Positions 25,921 to 35,137 of a stretch of DNA of 64,000 bases are shown here, piece after piece (position 1 is the stretch's first letter; every line of letters begins with the position of its first letter). The translations under genes and the position numbers were made by a program. Source of the DNA: an uncultured Gammaproteobacteria bacterium (lineage in GTDB: Bacteria; Pseudomonadota; Gammaproteobacteria; Coxiellales; Coxiellaceae); NCBI GenBank assembly GCA_902581285.1, contig CACHNP010000007.1, positions 1-64,000 of the forward strand, given 5' to 3'. The notes below the pieces were generated by a model. The model ran no database searches. It was not told where the DNA came from and worked only from the letters and a program-made list of their open reading frames with translations.

Positions 25921-27231
25921 ATGTTAAATAAATTGTCTTTGTCTCAACGGCAGATGGTCCTGTTAGGTTGGGTAATCTGTTTTCTTGCGGCTGTGTTTTA
26001 TTGTTACGAATACATATTGCGTATCATACCTGGCGCGCTGCGGCTGAATTTATTCAGCTCGCTGCATTTAAGTACCATGGATCAATTTGGCTGGCTAACC
26101 ACGGCTTATTTGATTGGTTACACACCGTTGCAGTTGTTTGTTGGGTATTTTACCGATCGTTACGGTTCAAGGCGCATGTTGATTATGGCGTTGTCTTTGT
26201 GTGTTATCGGTTCCTTTATCTTCATGTCAAGCCACGCTTTGTGGCCGGCTATTGTTGGGCGTGTGTTTGTTGGTGCAGGTAGTGCCTTTGCGTTTGTGGC
26301 TGTGTTACGTCTAACCGCAATTTGGCTGGATAAAAAGTACTTTTCTTTTTTTGTGGGCTTAACCACGGCATTGGGTATGATAGGAGCGGCATTTGGTTAT
26401 TCTATGATGACAGCATGGGTGCAGTCGCAAGGTGCGCACACGGTTATTCTCTATAGTGCCATATTCGGGCTTATTTTAATTCCCGTGTTTTTCCTTTTAA
26501 TTCATGAAAAACCCGAGAGTGCAGGCCAGTCAGCAAGTCACGAAAATCAACCATCATTTTGGCTGGGCATTACCAGCTTGTTAAGGCAGCGTCAAGTGAT
26601 GACCGCAGCGTTAATTGGTGGCGTATTATTTCTATCTTTGGCTGTTATGTCAGACAATTTGGCTCCGGCGTATATGCAGGTGCTATTTCCACATTTATCA
26701 AAACAAGATCAAGTCAGCATTTCTCGTGTTATCTATTTTGGTTGGCTGGTTGGTGCTCCGTTAGCCGGTTGCTTAACGGAATGGTTTCGCTCACGACGTG
26801 TGCTTCTGATTGCTGGGGCTTTGTGTGCGTGTCTAGTTATTACTGCACTGATTGTGATCCCCATGCCGTCAGTAAATCTTGTTAAGGTGCTATTGTTTCT
26901 ATTTGGTTTATTTTCCAGTGTTGAGATACTGTGTTTTACCGTTGTCACTGATATTGTAGCAGAGGATAATGTTGCGATGTCGATGAGTGTTGTCAACTTT
27001 ATTGTGATGACCGTGAGTATGTGCGTGATGCCACTGATCAGTAATATACTTGATCTGATGTGGTCAGGAGCCACGACATTGCTCGATGGCAAAAAGGTTC
27101 GCTTGTATTCGTTGCATGCTTACCACGTTGCATTCGCTGTCGTTCCAATCTTGTACTTTTTTGCGGTTGTTCTCGCGTTTACATTAAGCCCTTCCTACAA
27201 TAATAAAGGAGTATCAGATGAGCTTGGATAG
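25921..27231 (+). CDS. MFS transporter
   Basis: 436 residues from ATG 25921 (a TTG three codons earlier is also possible). Twelve predicted helices with FVGYFTDRYGSRR as the loop 2-3 MFS signature and GSAFAFVAVLRL in helix 4. Related by eye to the other MFS gene at 13246-14502. Overlaps the next gene, sdhE, by 14 bases, so the two are translated together. Substrate unknown. Confidence 0.9.
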   Translation: MLNKLSLSQRQMVLLGWVICFLAAVFYCYEYILRIIPGALRLNLFSSLHLSTMDQFGWLTTAYLIGYTPLQLFVGYFTDRYGSRRMLIMALSLCVIGSFIFMSSHALWPAIVGRVFVGAGSAFAFVAVLRLTAIWLDKKYFSFFVGLTTALGMIGAAFGYSMMTAWVQSQGAHTVILYSAIFGLILIPVFFLLIHEKPESAGQSASHENQPSFWLGITSLLRQRQVMTAALIGGVLFLSLAVMSDNLAPAYMQVLFPHLSKQDQVSISRVIYFGWLVGAPLAGCLTEWFRSRRVLLIAGALCACLVITALIVIPMPSVNLVKVLLFLFGLFSSVEILCFTVVTDIVAEDNVAMSMSVVNFIVMTVSMCVMPLISNILDLMWSGATTLLDGKKVRLYSLHAYHVAFAVVPILYFFAVVLAFTLSPSYNNKGVSDELG

Positions 27232-27472
27232 AAAGCGTTTGCAGTGGAAATTGCGTCGCGGTATGTTGGAGTTGGATATTCTGCTTAATCGTTTTTTTGA
27301 GGTGGGCTACGAGAAATTAACCTCAGATCAAAGAGCGCTTTTTGAAGAGTTGTTGGAGTCTGAAGATGATCAGTTGTTTCGTTTGCTAATGGGGCATGAT
27401 GGAGCGCAAAATCCAGAATTGAAAACTTTAGTTAAGATGATTCAAGCAGCTGTAAGGCGCGGTGAGTCATAA
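27218..27472 (+). CDS. sdhE: FAD assembly factor SdhE
   Basis: 84 residues with the family motif RRGMLELDILL (RGxxE), followed by LTSDQRALFEELLESEDDQLFRLLMG. SdhE promotes covalent flavinylation of the succinate dehydrogenase flavoprotein. Length is typical. SD AAAGGAG lies within the end of the MFS gene. Confidence 0.92.
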   Translation: MSLDRKRLQWKLRRGMLELDILLNRFFEVGYEKLTSDQRALFEELLESEDDQLFRLLMGHDGAQNPELKTLVKMIQAAVRRGES

Positions 27473-27526
27473 CCGTCATGTTGGATTTATTTTGGCGAGG
27501 ATAAATTAGGTGTTGGAGATTGTCCT

Positions 27527-28252
27527 ATGAATCCAGATGAACGCATGGGGCAGATTCCATGGCCCTTTCATATTCGTCGCAGTCTTAAAGCGCGGAGTAT
27601 GAAAATTCACTTGGAAGCAGGTGAGCCCATCAAGGTAGTGTATCCTCGCTGGTCTAATCGTCAACAAGCATTAAGTTTTTTACAGCAAAATATCTCGTGG
27701 ATTAAGCGGCAGACAGGTTACTTGCAGTCGTTAAAAAAAAATAATCGCACGGGTTGCCCAGAATCGATTTATTTTCCTTGTTTACACAAGCGATGGAACG
27801 TGGTTCGTTTAAAGGATCCGTTTAACAGCAAACCGCACTGTCGTGAACAAAGTGGTGAGCTTATTTTAATTGGTTCAGAGTCAGTTGAAGAGTGTCAATG
27901 GATTGGTCTATTGAAGGCGTGGATGAAACGAATCGCGATTGAGTGCTTACAACCAATGTTTGTTAAACTGTCAGCTGAGAATGGGTTTGAATTTTCTCGT
28001 GTGCAATGGCGTTGTCAGAAGACTCGCTGGGGGAGTTGCAGTCATCTTGCTTCAATTAGCTTGAATATCAAATTGTTGTTTTTGCCTGTATCATTAGTGG
28101 AGTATGTGATGTTGCATGAGTTGTGTCACACAAAATACTTGAACCACGGCAGTGCTTTTTGGAAGCTGTTAGAACAAGTTTGCCCTGATGCCAGGGCTAA
28201 AGACAAACAATTGGCTTTATTTGATTTTGCTGATCTGAAGTGGCTCTCTTGA
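27527..28252 (+). CDS. YgjP/DUF45 metallopeptidase-like protein
   Basis: 241 residues. The zinc motif HELCHTKYLNHGSAFW gives His197, Glu198, His201 and a third His at 207, as in the DUF45/YgjP (SprT-like M48) family. Upstream, RVQWRCQKTRWGSCSHLASISLN is the other conserved block. Some family members are annotated as UTP pyrophosphatase or peptidase; the true reaction is uncertain. GGAG precedes the ATG; 54 bp after sdhE. Confidence 0.88.
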   Translation: MNPDERMGQIPWPFHIRRSLKARSMKIHLEAGEPIKVVYPRWSNRQQALSFLQQNISWIKRQTGYLQSLKKNNRTGCPESIYFPCLHKRWNVVRLKDPFNSKPHCREQSGELILIGSESVEECQWIGLLKAWMKRIAIECLQPMFVKLSAENGFEFSRVQWRCQKTRWGSCSHLASISLNIKLLFLPVSLVEYVMLHELCHTKYLNHGSAFWKLLEQVCPDARAKDKQLALFDFADLKWLS

Positions 28253-28307
28253 TATTTTATAATGCGATTTTTAAATAATTCAATTTAATTTTTCATTGAA
28301 TGATGTA

Positions 28308-28340
28308 AAAAAACCGAGAGAATGATTCTCTCGGTTTTTG
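28308..28340. terminator. bidirectional intrinsic terminator
   Basis: AACCGAGAGAAT / ATTCTCTCGGTT (28312-28336) flanked by A and T runs, between the DUF45 gene and the convergent 204-aa gene. It can serve both strands. Confidence 0.9.
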
Positions 28341-28346
28341 ATATTG

Positions 28347-28372
28347 CGTCGCGTGGGTTAACCCGTGCGACG
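28347..28372. repeat. 26-bp imperfect palindrome
   Basis: CGTCGC-GT-GGGTTAACCC-GT-GCGACG. The outer 6-bp arms and inner 10-bp palindrome are perfect; the GT steps are the only interruption. Lies in the convergent spacer beyond the terminator. A second small hairpin (TAATCC/GGATTA, 28402-28417) stands just before the minus-strand stop codon. Confidence 0.6.
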
Positions 28373-28419
28373 GTACACGACAAGTCTTTTCCTGCTCGTG
28401 TTAATCCTTTCGGATTATC

Positions 28420-29034
28420 TTAGTGAGCGTTATTTCCTTGTAATGGAGATGTGCCCAGGCTGCCGTCGGTATTACCGGCATCGGTATTACTGGCTGTTGT
28501 AGACTTGTTAAGGCGCGCCAAACATGAGGACACGTGTTTGCATGCCAGATACGTTAATCCCGCCGTTAGGGCTGCACCTAAAACACCAGCTGCGACGCCA
28601 AGTCCTATTGGGGTACTTGCAATCGCGGCTAATACCGCTCCTCCCAGTTTCATTGAAGTGACTAGGCTGGCGACAGCTGAAATGCTGATTTTTCCTGCGG
28701 CCGCTAGACCTACTGCTGTTCCTGTGCCAGCGCCAGCAAACAGTGACGACGCTCCGATGATAACCTTTTTATTGCTACTCACCGGTGCTTGTGTGTTTTG
28801 TGTTGCTGGTGCTTGATTCTCTGCAGTAGAGTGAGTAGTAAACGTTTTTTTTGCTTTTTCTAATTCTTCCTTCGTGGTAGTGTCATCGATGTTATGCTTG
28901 GAAAGACCACAATTTTTGAGCTGAGTTATAATGGCATCCATTATTTCCTTCACTCTTTCTGGTGCTATTATATATTTTTTCAAGCTGTCGCAAAATTTAT
29001 TAATCCTTGTACTTAGGTTAATTGCTTTATTCAT
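28420..29034 (-). CDS. Gly/Ala-rich membrane-hairpin protein, unknown function
   Basis: 204 residues. The N-terminal 80 residues are helical and charged; a Thr/Asn/Gln linker follows. About 90-170 is a long Gly/Ala-rich hydrophobic region (FAGAGTGTAVGLAAAG; LGVAAGVLGAALTAGLTYLA) that could form two or three membrane helices, and the tail is Ser/Asn-rich. No catalytic motif. It is the last gene of a probable minus-strand operon with a 54-aa gene and the 1305-aa gene upstream. The fold class resembles small hairpin proteins elsewhere in the window but with no clear sequence match. Confidence 0.7.
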   Translation of the reverse strand: MNKAINLSTRINKFCDSLKKYIIAPERVKEIMDAIITQLKNCGLSKHNIDDTTTKEELEKAKKTFTTHSTAENQAPATQNTQAPVSSNKKVIIGASSLFAGAGTGTAVGLAAAGKISISAVASLVTSMKLGGAVLAAIASTPIGLGVAAGVLGAALTAGLTYLACKHVSSCLARLNKSTTASNTDAGNTDGSLGTSPLQGNNAH

Positions 29035-29061
29035 TGGTTCTTTATTAATTCGTTTTTTTTG

Positions 29062-29226
29062 TTATGCATTTTTTACGAAGTTATTCCACACTTGCTTGTG
29101 ATTGCTAGGGCTGCGGGTTGCTTGGGCTAATCGTGATTTTATAGTCGTTAAAGAAGCAGCTAATTTTAATTGTGACTCGGGTATCTTGTTACTGTTTCTA
29201 TTACTATTACTATTACTATTTCCCAT
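29062..29226 (-). CDS. 54-residue small protein
   Basis: A short frame with SD AGGAG six bases before ATG 29226 and stop TAA at 29062-29064. It begins MGNSNSNSNRNSN (an Asn-Ser dipeptide run caused by a short ATT/ACT-type DNA repeat), then a basic helix (SQLKLAASLTTIKSRLAQATR) and the end KQVWNNFVKNA. No similarity recognised. It sits 27 bases upstream of the 204-aa gene on the same strand, so both are probably translated from one mRNA. Confidence 0.6.
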   Translation of the reverse strand: MGNSNSNSNRNSNKIPESQLKLAASLTTIKSRLAQATRSPSNHKQVWNNFVKNA

Positions 29227-29511
29227 ATTGATCTCCTGTTATCGTGTATGTTTCAAATTTTTTTTTATATTTAGTTTTTGAGTATATAATTTTAAAATCA
29301 GGTGTATAATAACCAATTAATATTAGATTATAGGGGTAAATTGCCCATGTTTCACAAGTCAGGAAGGCTCAAGAGCCTTGTGCACGCATTTTAGCTTGGT
29401 TCGCCCGGCTTAACTTTATAACTTTGACCTTTATTAAAATTAATTTCGTTAAATTTAAGTTCATAATACAAGATAAGCTGGTTTGCTTTTATGTTACTTA
29501 TTTATGCTTGT
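29227..29511. other. AT-rich gap between the giant gene and the small genes
   Basis: 285 bases, strongly AT-rich, with no open frame of interest. It could hold a promoter for the two small minus-strand genes. A GC-richer patch at 29345-29410 contains AAGGCTCAAGAGCCTT, a perfect 16-bp palindrome-like segment at about 29365-29380. Confidence 0.4.
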
Positions 29512-32500
29512 TTATTTTGTTATCCTAATGGTTTCGTGGGTAGTGTTGAGGTTGTGCTGCATTCTAATATGATGATTTTTGGCAACTGATTTGGCGTAGC
29601 TTTCGCATTCTTTTATTGATTCTTGAATGAGCTCGTCAGCATGTTCGTCGCTTTCTTTTATAATGCTATTATTTATTCTTAAATTGCCTGGAATGATGCC
29701 GCAAAAAGTATTTAATTTTGTATGTAGTTCTTTATATTTTTCTACAGCATCAGACATTTTTTCGATTGTTAGGTCAAGTGTTTTTAGTGATTCGATCAAA
29801 AGTGCGTATTTGTTGTTATAAGTAATTGCATTAGAGTTGTTTTTTTTGTCTGTTCCCCAGAAGAATTTGACTTCTTTTCGGGTTTTGCTATTAATGATCT
29901 TGCGTATTTCAGTGTCTATTTTTTCTATGAAAGTTTGTATTTCATTTAAGCTGTGTCGAAGGTTATTCAAGTGATGTTGTGTGCGCTGAGTTGCGGCGGT
30001 ATCCTGCTGTTGACGTGGTTGAGATTGGAGGAAGCTCCAGTGGGCGCTGTCATTGACTGGTTGAGTCGGTTGTTCAGCAATGGGCTCACCTATCTGATTG
30101 CTTAGGTTCTTCTGAGAGTTAGCGTTAGCGTGGTGAATTCGGGTGTGAAGTGAGCAAGCTGAGGGTGTGTTGACTTGCGCCTTTTTCAATATTGATAGTA
30201 TCGATGATTTTTGCTTTTTGGCGCTTGTTTTCTGGTATTTATAATGTAACGAGACATATAACGATATGATAACTAGAGATGGCATAAGCCAATTTCTTGA
30301 TAGCTCGATCACCTGTCTTTCAGTGGGGGTGAACGCTGTGTTTTCAATGACTTCATGTTCCATAAAGTGAGGTAGAATTGCGGATTCACACAGGTTGTAT
30401 AATGTTGTCGCTATGTCTGAGAGTGAATTCGTTGTTTGTGTAAGCGGATGGGTTTGAGCTATAAACATGTTATCCCACCATAAGGGCAGATTATTTCCGA
30501 TTATCTCCTTTATATTTTCTCTGTGTGATTCAACATCTTCTCCATCTTGATTTATTGCTCCTCTTTCTCCCAGATTGCCTTGCATGTAGATTAAGGTAGA
30601 AAGTGCGCTGGGACAGACTTCACTGGGAGCAGTGAAGTTAAGTTTCCAATTGAAGGTATTATTGGTTGTTGTAAGAGACGCTTTATCATAGTATCGCAGC
30701 AGCTTGATAAGTTGATTTCGCGTCATGGTTAGGTTCGGATCCATGAGCATAAGTTGAAAACAGAGTCTGATAAGGTTGTCTTTTGTGTCAAGTTCTGCTG
30801 CTTTGAGGTAATAACGTGATGCTTCTTTATTAGCGTCGTTTGGTGTTTCTCCAAATTGTGCTAAATGATCTGGCTTTAAGCCTAATTTTGAAAAGTAATC
30901 GTATTTAAATGCCGTTCCAGTTAGCCTGTAGGCTAATGTCATTAAAGTCCGCATGTCATGATTAATAAGTCCCTGTGGATCAGCATGGGTTGAGCTGATG
31001 TGATAAAGTTCTAGTAATAGTTTTTTATTATTGTCTATTACTTGATTCATCCAGGTGTCTTTTGTTTTGATGAGATCAAGAAAATATTGAATTGTGAATA
31101 TTAGCAGACATTCTGCGTGCCAGTACGAATAGTTTTTTTTCTTTATCATTACTTTAATTTGTTTAATTAGAGAGAGAGCTCTAAAGAATATTTTTCCACG
31201 CGTTTCTCTTGGCGTGAATTGAGGGAAAATTTTCTCGTCAATCAGTGTGTATGATGCGCTCTTGGACCTGCTCGATGTGGGTAGGTAAGGTGATTTTAAA
31301 ACATGTTGATCGAGGTATTTTTGATTTCTTTTTGCTAATGATTCAGGTATGTCAAAGATAGGTGTGTCAAAGATCTCTTCAAATATGAGTGATTCCTTGA
31401 AGTGTCCTTGCATGAGTTGACCGCACGCTTCTGCTATACCATGTGTATCAAAGTGTGTGCTAGTGAGTGTTTGGCATTTTTGATTTAATTGGTACTCAGT
31501 TTCAGTTAATGCGGTTGATTGTATGTTTCTTATTAGTGTACTGTCTAGATACAGGCTTGGTGCACTGGGTGAGTTTTTCGAAATGCAGTGAGTGAGATAG
31601 GGTGTGATTGATTTAGCTACAGCCTTGATGAAGTTTTGCTGATGATCCCATTTGTTAGGAAAGTCGTCGATATTAGTGTTGATTATTTTGTTTTCATTAA
31701 TGTGTGTTGATTTTGTGTGTATTATCACGTTTTTTGGCAATCTTGTAAAATAGATGAGCCAGTTTACATCAATAGACGCTATTTTGATTGAAATCACGTA
31801 TGGCAGTTTTTTTCTCTCGTTAAAGTGTGATGGAAGTAGTTTTTTTGCAAGCGTCTCGATCCAAATTTCCTCAATATTTTTCGGGTAGGGAATTGGCGTG
31901 ATTGACTTTAGTTGTTTAGCTGCTATTATTTTTTTGATTGAACTGGTATCTATTAGCGGGTCTGAACTTGTAATATTTTCAACTATGTCATGATACCACT
32001 GATTTGACGTCTTGTTTTCATAGGTCATAAAGTGGTTCTCGATCTCTTTGTCTGCTGCTAAAATGCGACTTAAATACAAGACAGAGTTGTCACTGCTGTT
32101 GGTATTGTCTTGTGTGTTTCCAACGAACGCTTTTACTAAGCTATCATGAATGTCCTTGTTACTATTGAAATTTTGTAATTTCCATTTTGCTCTTAGCTCC
32201 ATGACGCGAGAGTTGAATATGAAATTTATAAAGCTGAAAAATGATACAGTCATCCGAATTTCGTTGGACAAAAATGTAGGGTTGTTATCAATCTCGACTG
32301 AAGCGATTTCCTTTGCTGCTACACTGAGTGTGTCGAATAATATCCTCATTCTTTTATGTAGTCCTTGGATCTTTTTGATGCGCTTTTCTGGCATTTGAAC
32401 AAGCGGCGTTAATGCTGAAATCGCATATGCGGCTGCTAAGGTATTTTGAAGAGATATGCCGGATATCAGTAACTTGTGCATGGATTTAATCATCGTAATA

Positions 32501-33429
32501 TAATCCGCTTGGGGATTTGAGCTTGAGCCCATATGATTACGATGTTCTATTTTATCGATAAGTTTATCAATCCCTAAGAAGCCTTGGTTTTCTTCCAATA
32601 ATTGGAGGTATTTTTCAGTATACATACCGGTTGATTTAAGGGGCATCAATATTTTTGTTAATGACGATTCATTGTCATCAATAGACATAAGTTTTATCAT
32701 TGCTCTCAACCTTATGCAGCTCAGATGTACGCTGTCGCCAGCCACCCTTTGCTTGCTGTTTCTTTTCTCCCACCATTTTTTTCCAACATCCAGGCATTTC
32801 TTGAGTACTTTAGTTTCGTCAAATGAAAATAGTTTGAGTATGACGCTATCGCCTATTACTGGGTTAATATAAGCTTTATTGGCTATGATATTCGGAAATA
32901 TTAGAGTTCCATTATAAGATAGTGTTTGCGTCAGGCTGTTAATAATATATCGCATGATCAGATGTTGATTTTTCTGGTAGTTATTATTGATACTCATTTT
33001 GTCTTTGAAGATGACGTATTGAGGTCCTGGTGTTAGAAATTCGATTTTGTAGTTAACTGCATCAGCATAGAAATAGCATTCTATGTCAAATTGATTATTC
33101 TGACTAATTGTAATATAAAAAGGGCTGACTAAAGATGTGGTAAAATTATTATTGTCCTGCAGCTTGTTATACTGAGCCAATAATTGGTTACTAAATTCCT
33201 GCTCATGTTGGTTTAAAACAAAAGTGGTTCTATTGAAGTGACTTAATGTGGTAATATCTAAAAAATGATTCTGAGTATTCTTACTTTTGTCTAGCTCAGG
33301 TTTGGCCTGCTTAGCTAAGGCACGAAAGCGACGCGGCGTTGGAATCATTATTGACCCTATCCATAGCATCATTATTTTTAACATCGATAGAATAGAAACG
33401 GTGGTGGTTTTTCGGGGTGACTTTGGCAT
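29512..33429 (-). CDS. giant orphan protein A (1305 aa), paralogue of protein B
   Basis: 1305 residues, no domain I recognise. The N-terminus is basic with a short hydrophobic stretch (about 11-30). The body is largely helical. A single stronger hydrophobic segment lies near 1048-1066 (SLVIISLYVSL), then a Gln/Asn-rich linker and a C-terminal helical region with TRKEVKFFWG at 1183-1192. It aligns colinearly with the 1287-aa protein at 41875-45738: AAAYAISAL at 332-340 versus 331-339, GIDKL near 286 versus GIDKI near 289, PYVI motifs, and TRKEVKxFWG at 1183 versus 1179. One Leu/Ala-type repeat (SRYYLKAAELDTKDN) resembles a TPR. Followed on the same strand by two small genes. Could be a surface, scaffold or effector protein; unproven. 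Confidence 0.72.
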   Translation of the reverse strand: MPKSPRKTTTVSILSMLKIMMLWIGSIMIPTPRRFRALAKQAKPELDKSKNTQNHFLDITTLSHFNRTTFVLNQHEQEFSNQLLAQYNKLQDNNNFTTSLVSPFYITISQNNQFDIECYFYADAVNYKIEFLTPGPQYVIFKDKMSINNNYQKNQHLIMRYIINSLTQTLSYNGTLIFPNIIANKAYINPVIGDSVILKLFSFDETKVLKKCLDVGKKWWEKRNSKQRVAGDSVHLSCIRLRAMIKLMSIDDNESSLTKILMPLKSTGMYTEKYLQLLEENQGFLGIDKLIDKIEHRNHMGSSSNPQADYITMIKSMHKLLISGISLQNTLAAAYAISALTPLVQMPEKRIKKIQGLHKRMRILFDTLSVAAKEIASVEIDNNPTFLSNEIRMTVSFFSFINFIFNSRVMELRAKWKLQNFNSNKDIHDSLVKAFVGNTQDNTNSSDNSVLYLSRILAADKEIENHFMTYENKTSNQWYHDIVENITSSDPLIDTSSIKKIIAAKQLKSITPIPYPKNIEEIWIETLAKKLLPSHFNERKKLPYVISIKIASIDVNWLIYFTRLPKNVIIHTKSTHINENKIINTNIDDFPNKWDHQQNFIKAVAKSITPYLTHCISKNSPSAPSLYLDSTLIRNIQSTALTETEYQLNQKCQTLTSTHFDTHGIAEACGQLMQGHFKESLIFEEIFDTPIFDIPESLAKRNQKYLDQHVLKSPYLPTSSRSKSASYTLIDEKIFPQFTPRETRGKIFFRALSLIKQIKVMIKKKNYSYWHAECLLIFTIQYFLDLIKTKDTWMNQVIDNNKKLLLELYHISSTHADPQGLINHDMRTLMTLAYRLTGTAFKYDYFSKLGLKPDHLAQFGETPNDANKEASRYYLKAAELDTKDNLIRLCFQLMLMDPNLTMTRNQLIKLLRYYDKASLTTTNNTFNWKLNFTAPSEVCPSALSTLIYMQGNLGERGAINQDGEDVESHRENIKEIIGNNLPLWWDNMFIAQTHPLTQTTNSLSDIATTLYNLCESAILPHFMEHEVIENTAFTPTERQVIELSRNWLMPSLVIISLYVSLHYKYQKTSAKKQKSSILSILKKAQVNTPSACSLHTRIHHANANSQKNLSNQIGEPIAEQPTQPVNDSAHWSFLQSQPRQQQDTAATQRTQHHLNNLRHSLNEIQTFIEKIDTEIRKIINSKTRKEVKFFWGTDKKNNSNAITYNNKYALLIESLKTLDLTIEKMSDAVEKYKELHTKLNTFCGIIPGNLRINNSIIKESDEHADELIQESIKECESYAKSVAKNHHIRMQHNLNTTHETIRITK

Positions 33430-33697
33430 GCTGATGAGTTCCTGATGAATGAGTTATTATTGATACTATACGAACTATTGTGCTTATTTTATTGGTTGAA
33501 ATACTACCAGATTGGGGTTTGTTTTGTAAGGATTCTATACTCAGATAGGCAGGTTTATAATTAAAAAAAAATTAAATAATAGAAAATAAGCTTGTTATAA
33601 ACTAATAAAGTGGTTTTTTTTAAAATAAATCACAATGGTTGCAATCTTGTTTGTAATGGTGTAACGTTACAAGAGTACATGTTTTAGAGGGCGGGAT
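33430..33697. promoter_or_regulatory. divergent promoter region with palindrome before trpR
   Basis: AT-rich region between giant gene A and trpR. A perfect 12-bp palindrome TGTAACGTTACA lies at 33660-33671, within a wider TTGTAA...TTACAA arrangement (33651-33672), about 27 bases before the trpR start. Position suits autoregulation by TrpR, but the sequence is not the E. coli CTAGT-type operator. Confidence 0.35.
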
Positions 33698-33988
33698 ATG
33701 AGTCAGGGAAAACAAAATCCAGGGTGGTGTGAGTGGTTGGGGTTATTGGCTGATGCTAACAGCCCGGCTGAGTTGGACACCTTGATGGGTTTGTTTTTGA
33801 CCCCGGAAGAACGCAGTGACATAGGGCAGCGTTATCGGATTATTCAAGCGTTGCTGAAAGGACAACTATCACAGCGTGAAATGGCAAAGACGTTGGGTGT
33901 GAGTATTTCAAAAATTACGCGGGGCTCAAATCAATTGAAGTCGATGCCCGCTGAGTTAAAGGCTTATTTGCAACAAATGACGACTTAA
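33698..33988 (+). CDS. trpR: Trp repressor family protein
   Basis: 96 residues matching TrpR end to end: LFLTPEERSDIGQRYRIIQALLKG, then the helix-turn-helix LSQREMAKTLGVSISKITRGSNQLK. TrpR is a dimer that binds operators when loaded with L-tryptophan. It is followed, in the same direction after 171 bp, by a three-gene ABC importer. The genomic pairing suggests it controls tryptophan uptake rather than, or in addition to, synthesis. Confidence 0.93.
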   Translation: MSQGKQNPGWCEWLGLLADANSPAELDTLMGLFLTPEERSDIGQRYRIIQALLKGQLSQREMAKTLGVSISKITRGSNQLKSMPAELKAYLQQMTT

Positions 33989-34116
33989 TTAGGATGTGTG
34001 AGAAAAGACAATGAAAACAGAAACGAATCAATTTTATTTAACTTCACATCGGGTGCTGAATTTCTCTATCTGGCCGTAGGCCATTATCAATCAACTATCA
34101 TTAAACTTATTCTGTA

Positions 34117-34136
34117 TTGTAGTTACAGTACTGCAA
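34117..34136. promoter_or_regulatory. candidate TrpR operator before the importer
   Basis: A 20-bp dyad, TTGTAGT and ACTGCAA around TACAGT, with one mismatch between arms, 24 bases upstream of the binding-protein start. TAGTTA and AGTAC elements resemble parts of the E. coli trp operator but spacing differs by two bases. Confidence 0.35.
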
Positions 34137-34159
34137 TTGAAATGTATTTGGAGAAAAAA

Positions 34160-35137
34160 ATGAGAATCAAATTAATCAGCATTGCACTTGTTGCCATGCT
34201 TTTGTGTCAGTCGTGCGCGCATATATCCTCGCGTGAAAAAAAAGTCGCTATTATTGTTCCGCTGGAGCACCGTGCTATGACGGAAATTGTGTCGGGTTTT
34301 AAACATGAGTTAGCACAGCGCTATCATGGTAAGGTCGACTTGATTGTGAAGAATGCTGAACACGATCCGTTATTAGAGCAAGCTATAATTGAGCAACTTA
34401 AATCTCAGGGTATTAGCATTATTGAGCCGATTGGCACGGATGCGTATGAAATGGCATTAGCGCGAACCACGCGCGCAAAAATCATTGGCATTGCGGCGGA
34501 TTTAACTGCTAAGCAAAGAAAGCAATACGGAGAGAATAGGACAACGGCGGTCATAGACGAATTGAGCGAAGAAAAACAACTTAAGTTTATTCATTTACTA
34601 TTACCCAGTTTAAAACGTCTGACTGTGATTCACAGCGCAGACAGTAAGATATTTTCTGAAGTGAAAGCATTAAAAATGGCTGCTGAAAAAAAAGGGATAG
34701 AGATTCAAGATTTAACGGTTCCGCAGGAGTCTGATTTGTCATTGATTGCGAATCACATAAGTGAAGGGAGTCAAGCAATCTTTATATTAAAAGACAGTAT
34801 GGTTGTGAATGGCGTGGCCACATTAGTGAAACAAGCAGAGAAATTACGGATACCGTTGATATCATCAGACGATGGGTCCGTGCAAAACGGTGCGACTTTG
34901 GCGCTAGGGGTGTATGAGCACGAAATTGGTCAGAGTGCTTCAGACTTGACAGCAAGAATATTACATGGTCAATCGCTCGCTACCCTGCCGATCAGTCATT
35001 TAGAACATCTGCATGTTTTTGTTAATCAAGCGATGCTGCAACGACAGGGTCTGAGTGTTAGCTCTGTTATAGCGGCGGCGAAACAACAAGGCTACGATGT
35101 GATTAAATTAAAGAGTCAACAAGGAGTGAAGTCATGA
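34160..35137 (+). CDS. trpX: ABC transporter substrate-binding lipoprotein (TrpX type)
   Basis: 325 residues from ATG 34160 (SD GGAG); an upstream GTG would add 54 residues lacking a signal peptide. Lipoprotein signal peptide ends LLCQSC (Cys19). The mature part has the two-lobed fold of the ABC_sub_bind/TrpX family (VAIIVPLEHRAMTEIVSGF; PLISSDDGSVQNGATLALGVYEHEIGQSASDLTARILHG). TrpX-like proteins bind tryptophan or tyrosine. Ends four bases inside the permease gene, which indicates coupling. Linkage to trpR supports tryptophan. Confidence 0.85.
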   Translation: MRIKLISIALVAMLLCQSCAHISSREKKVAIIVPLEHRAMTEIVSGFKHELAQRYHGKVDLIVKNAEHDPLLEQAIIEQLKSQGISIIEPIGTDAYEMALARTTRAKIIGIAADLTAKQRKQYGENRTTAVIDELSEEKQLKFIHLLLPSLKRLTVIHSADSKIFSEVKALKMAAEKKGIEIQDLTVPQESDLSLIANHISEGSQAIFILKDSMVVNGVATLVKQAEKLRIPLISSDDGSVQNGATLALGVYEHEIGQSASDLTARILHGQSLATLPISHLEHLHVFVNQAMLQRQGLSVSSVIAAAKQQGYDVIKLKSQQGVKS

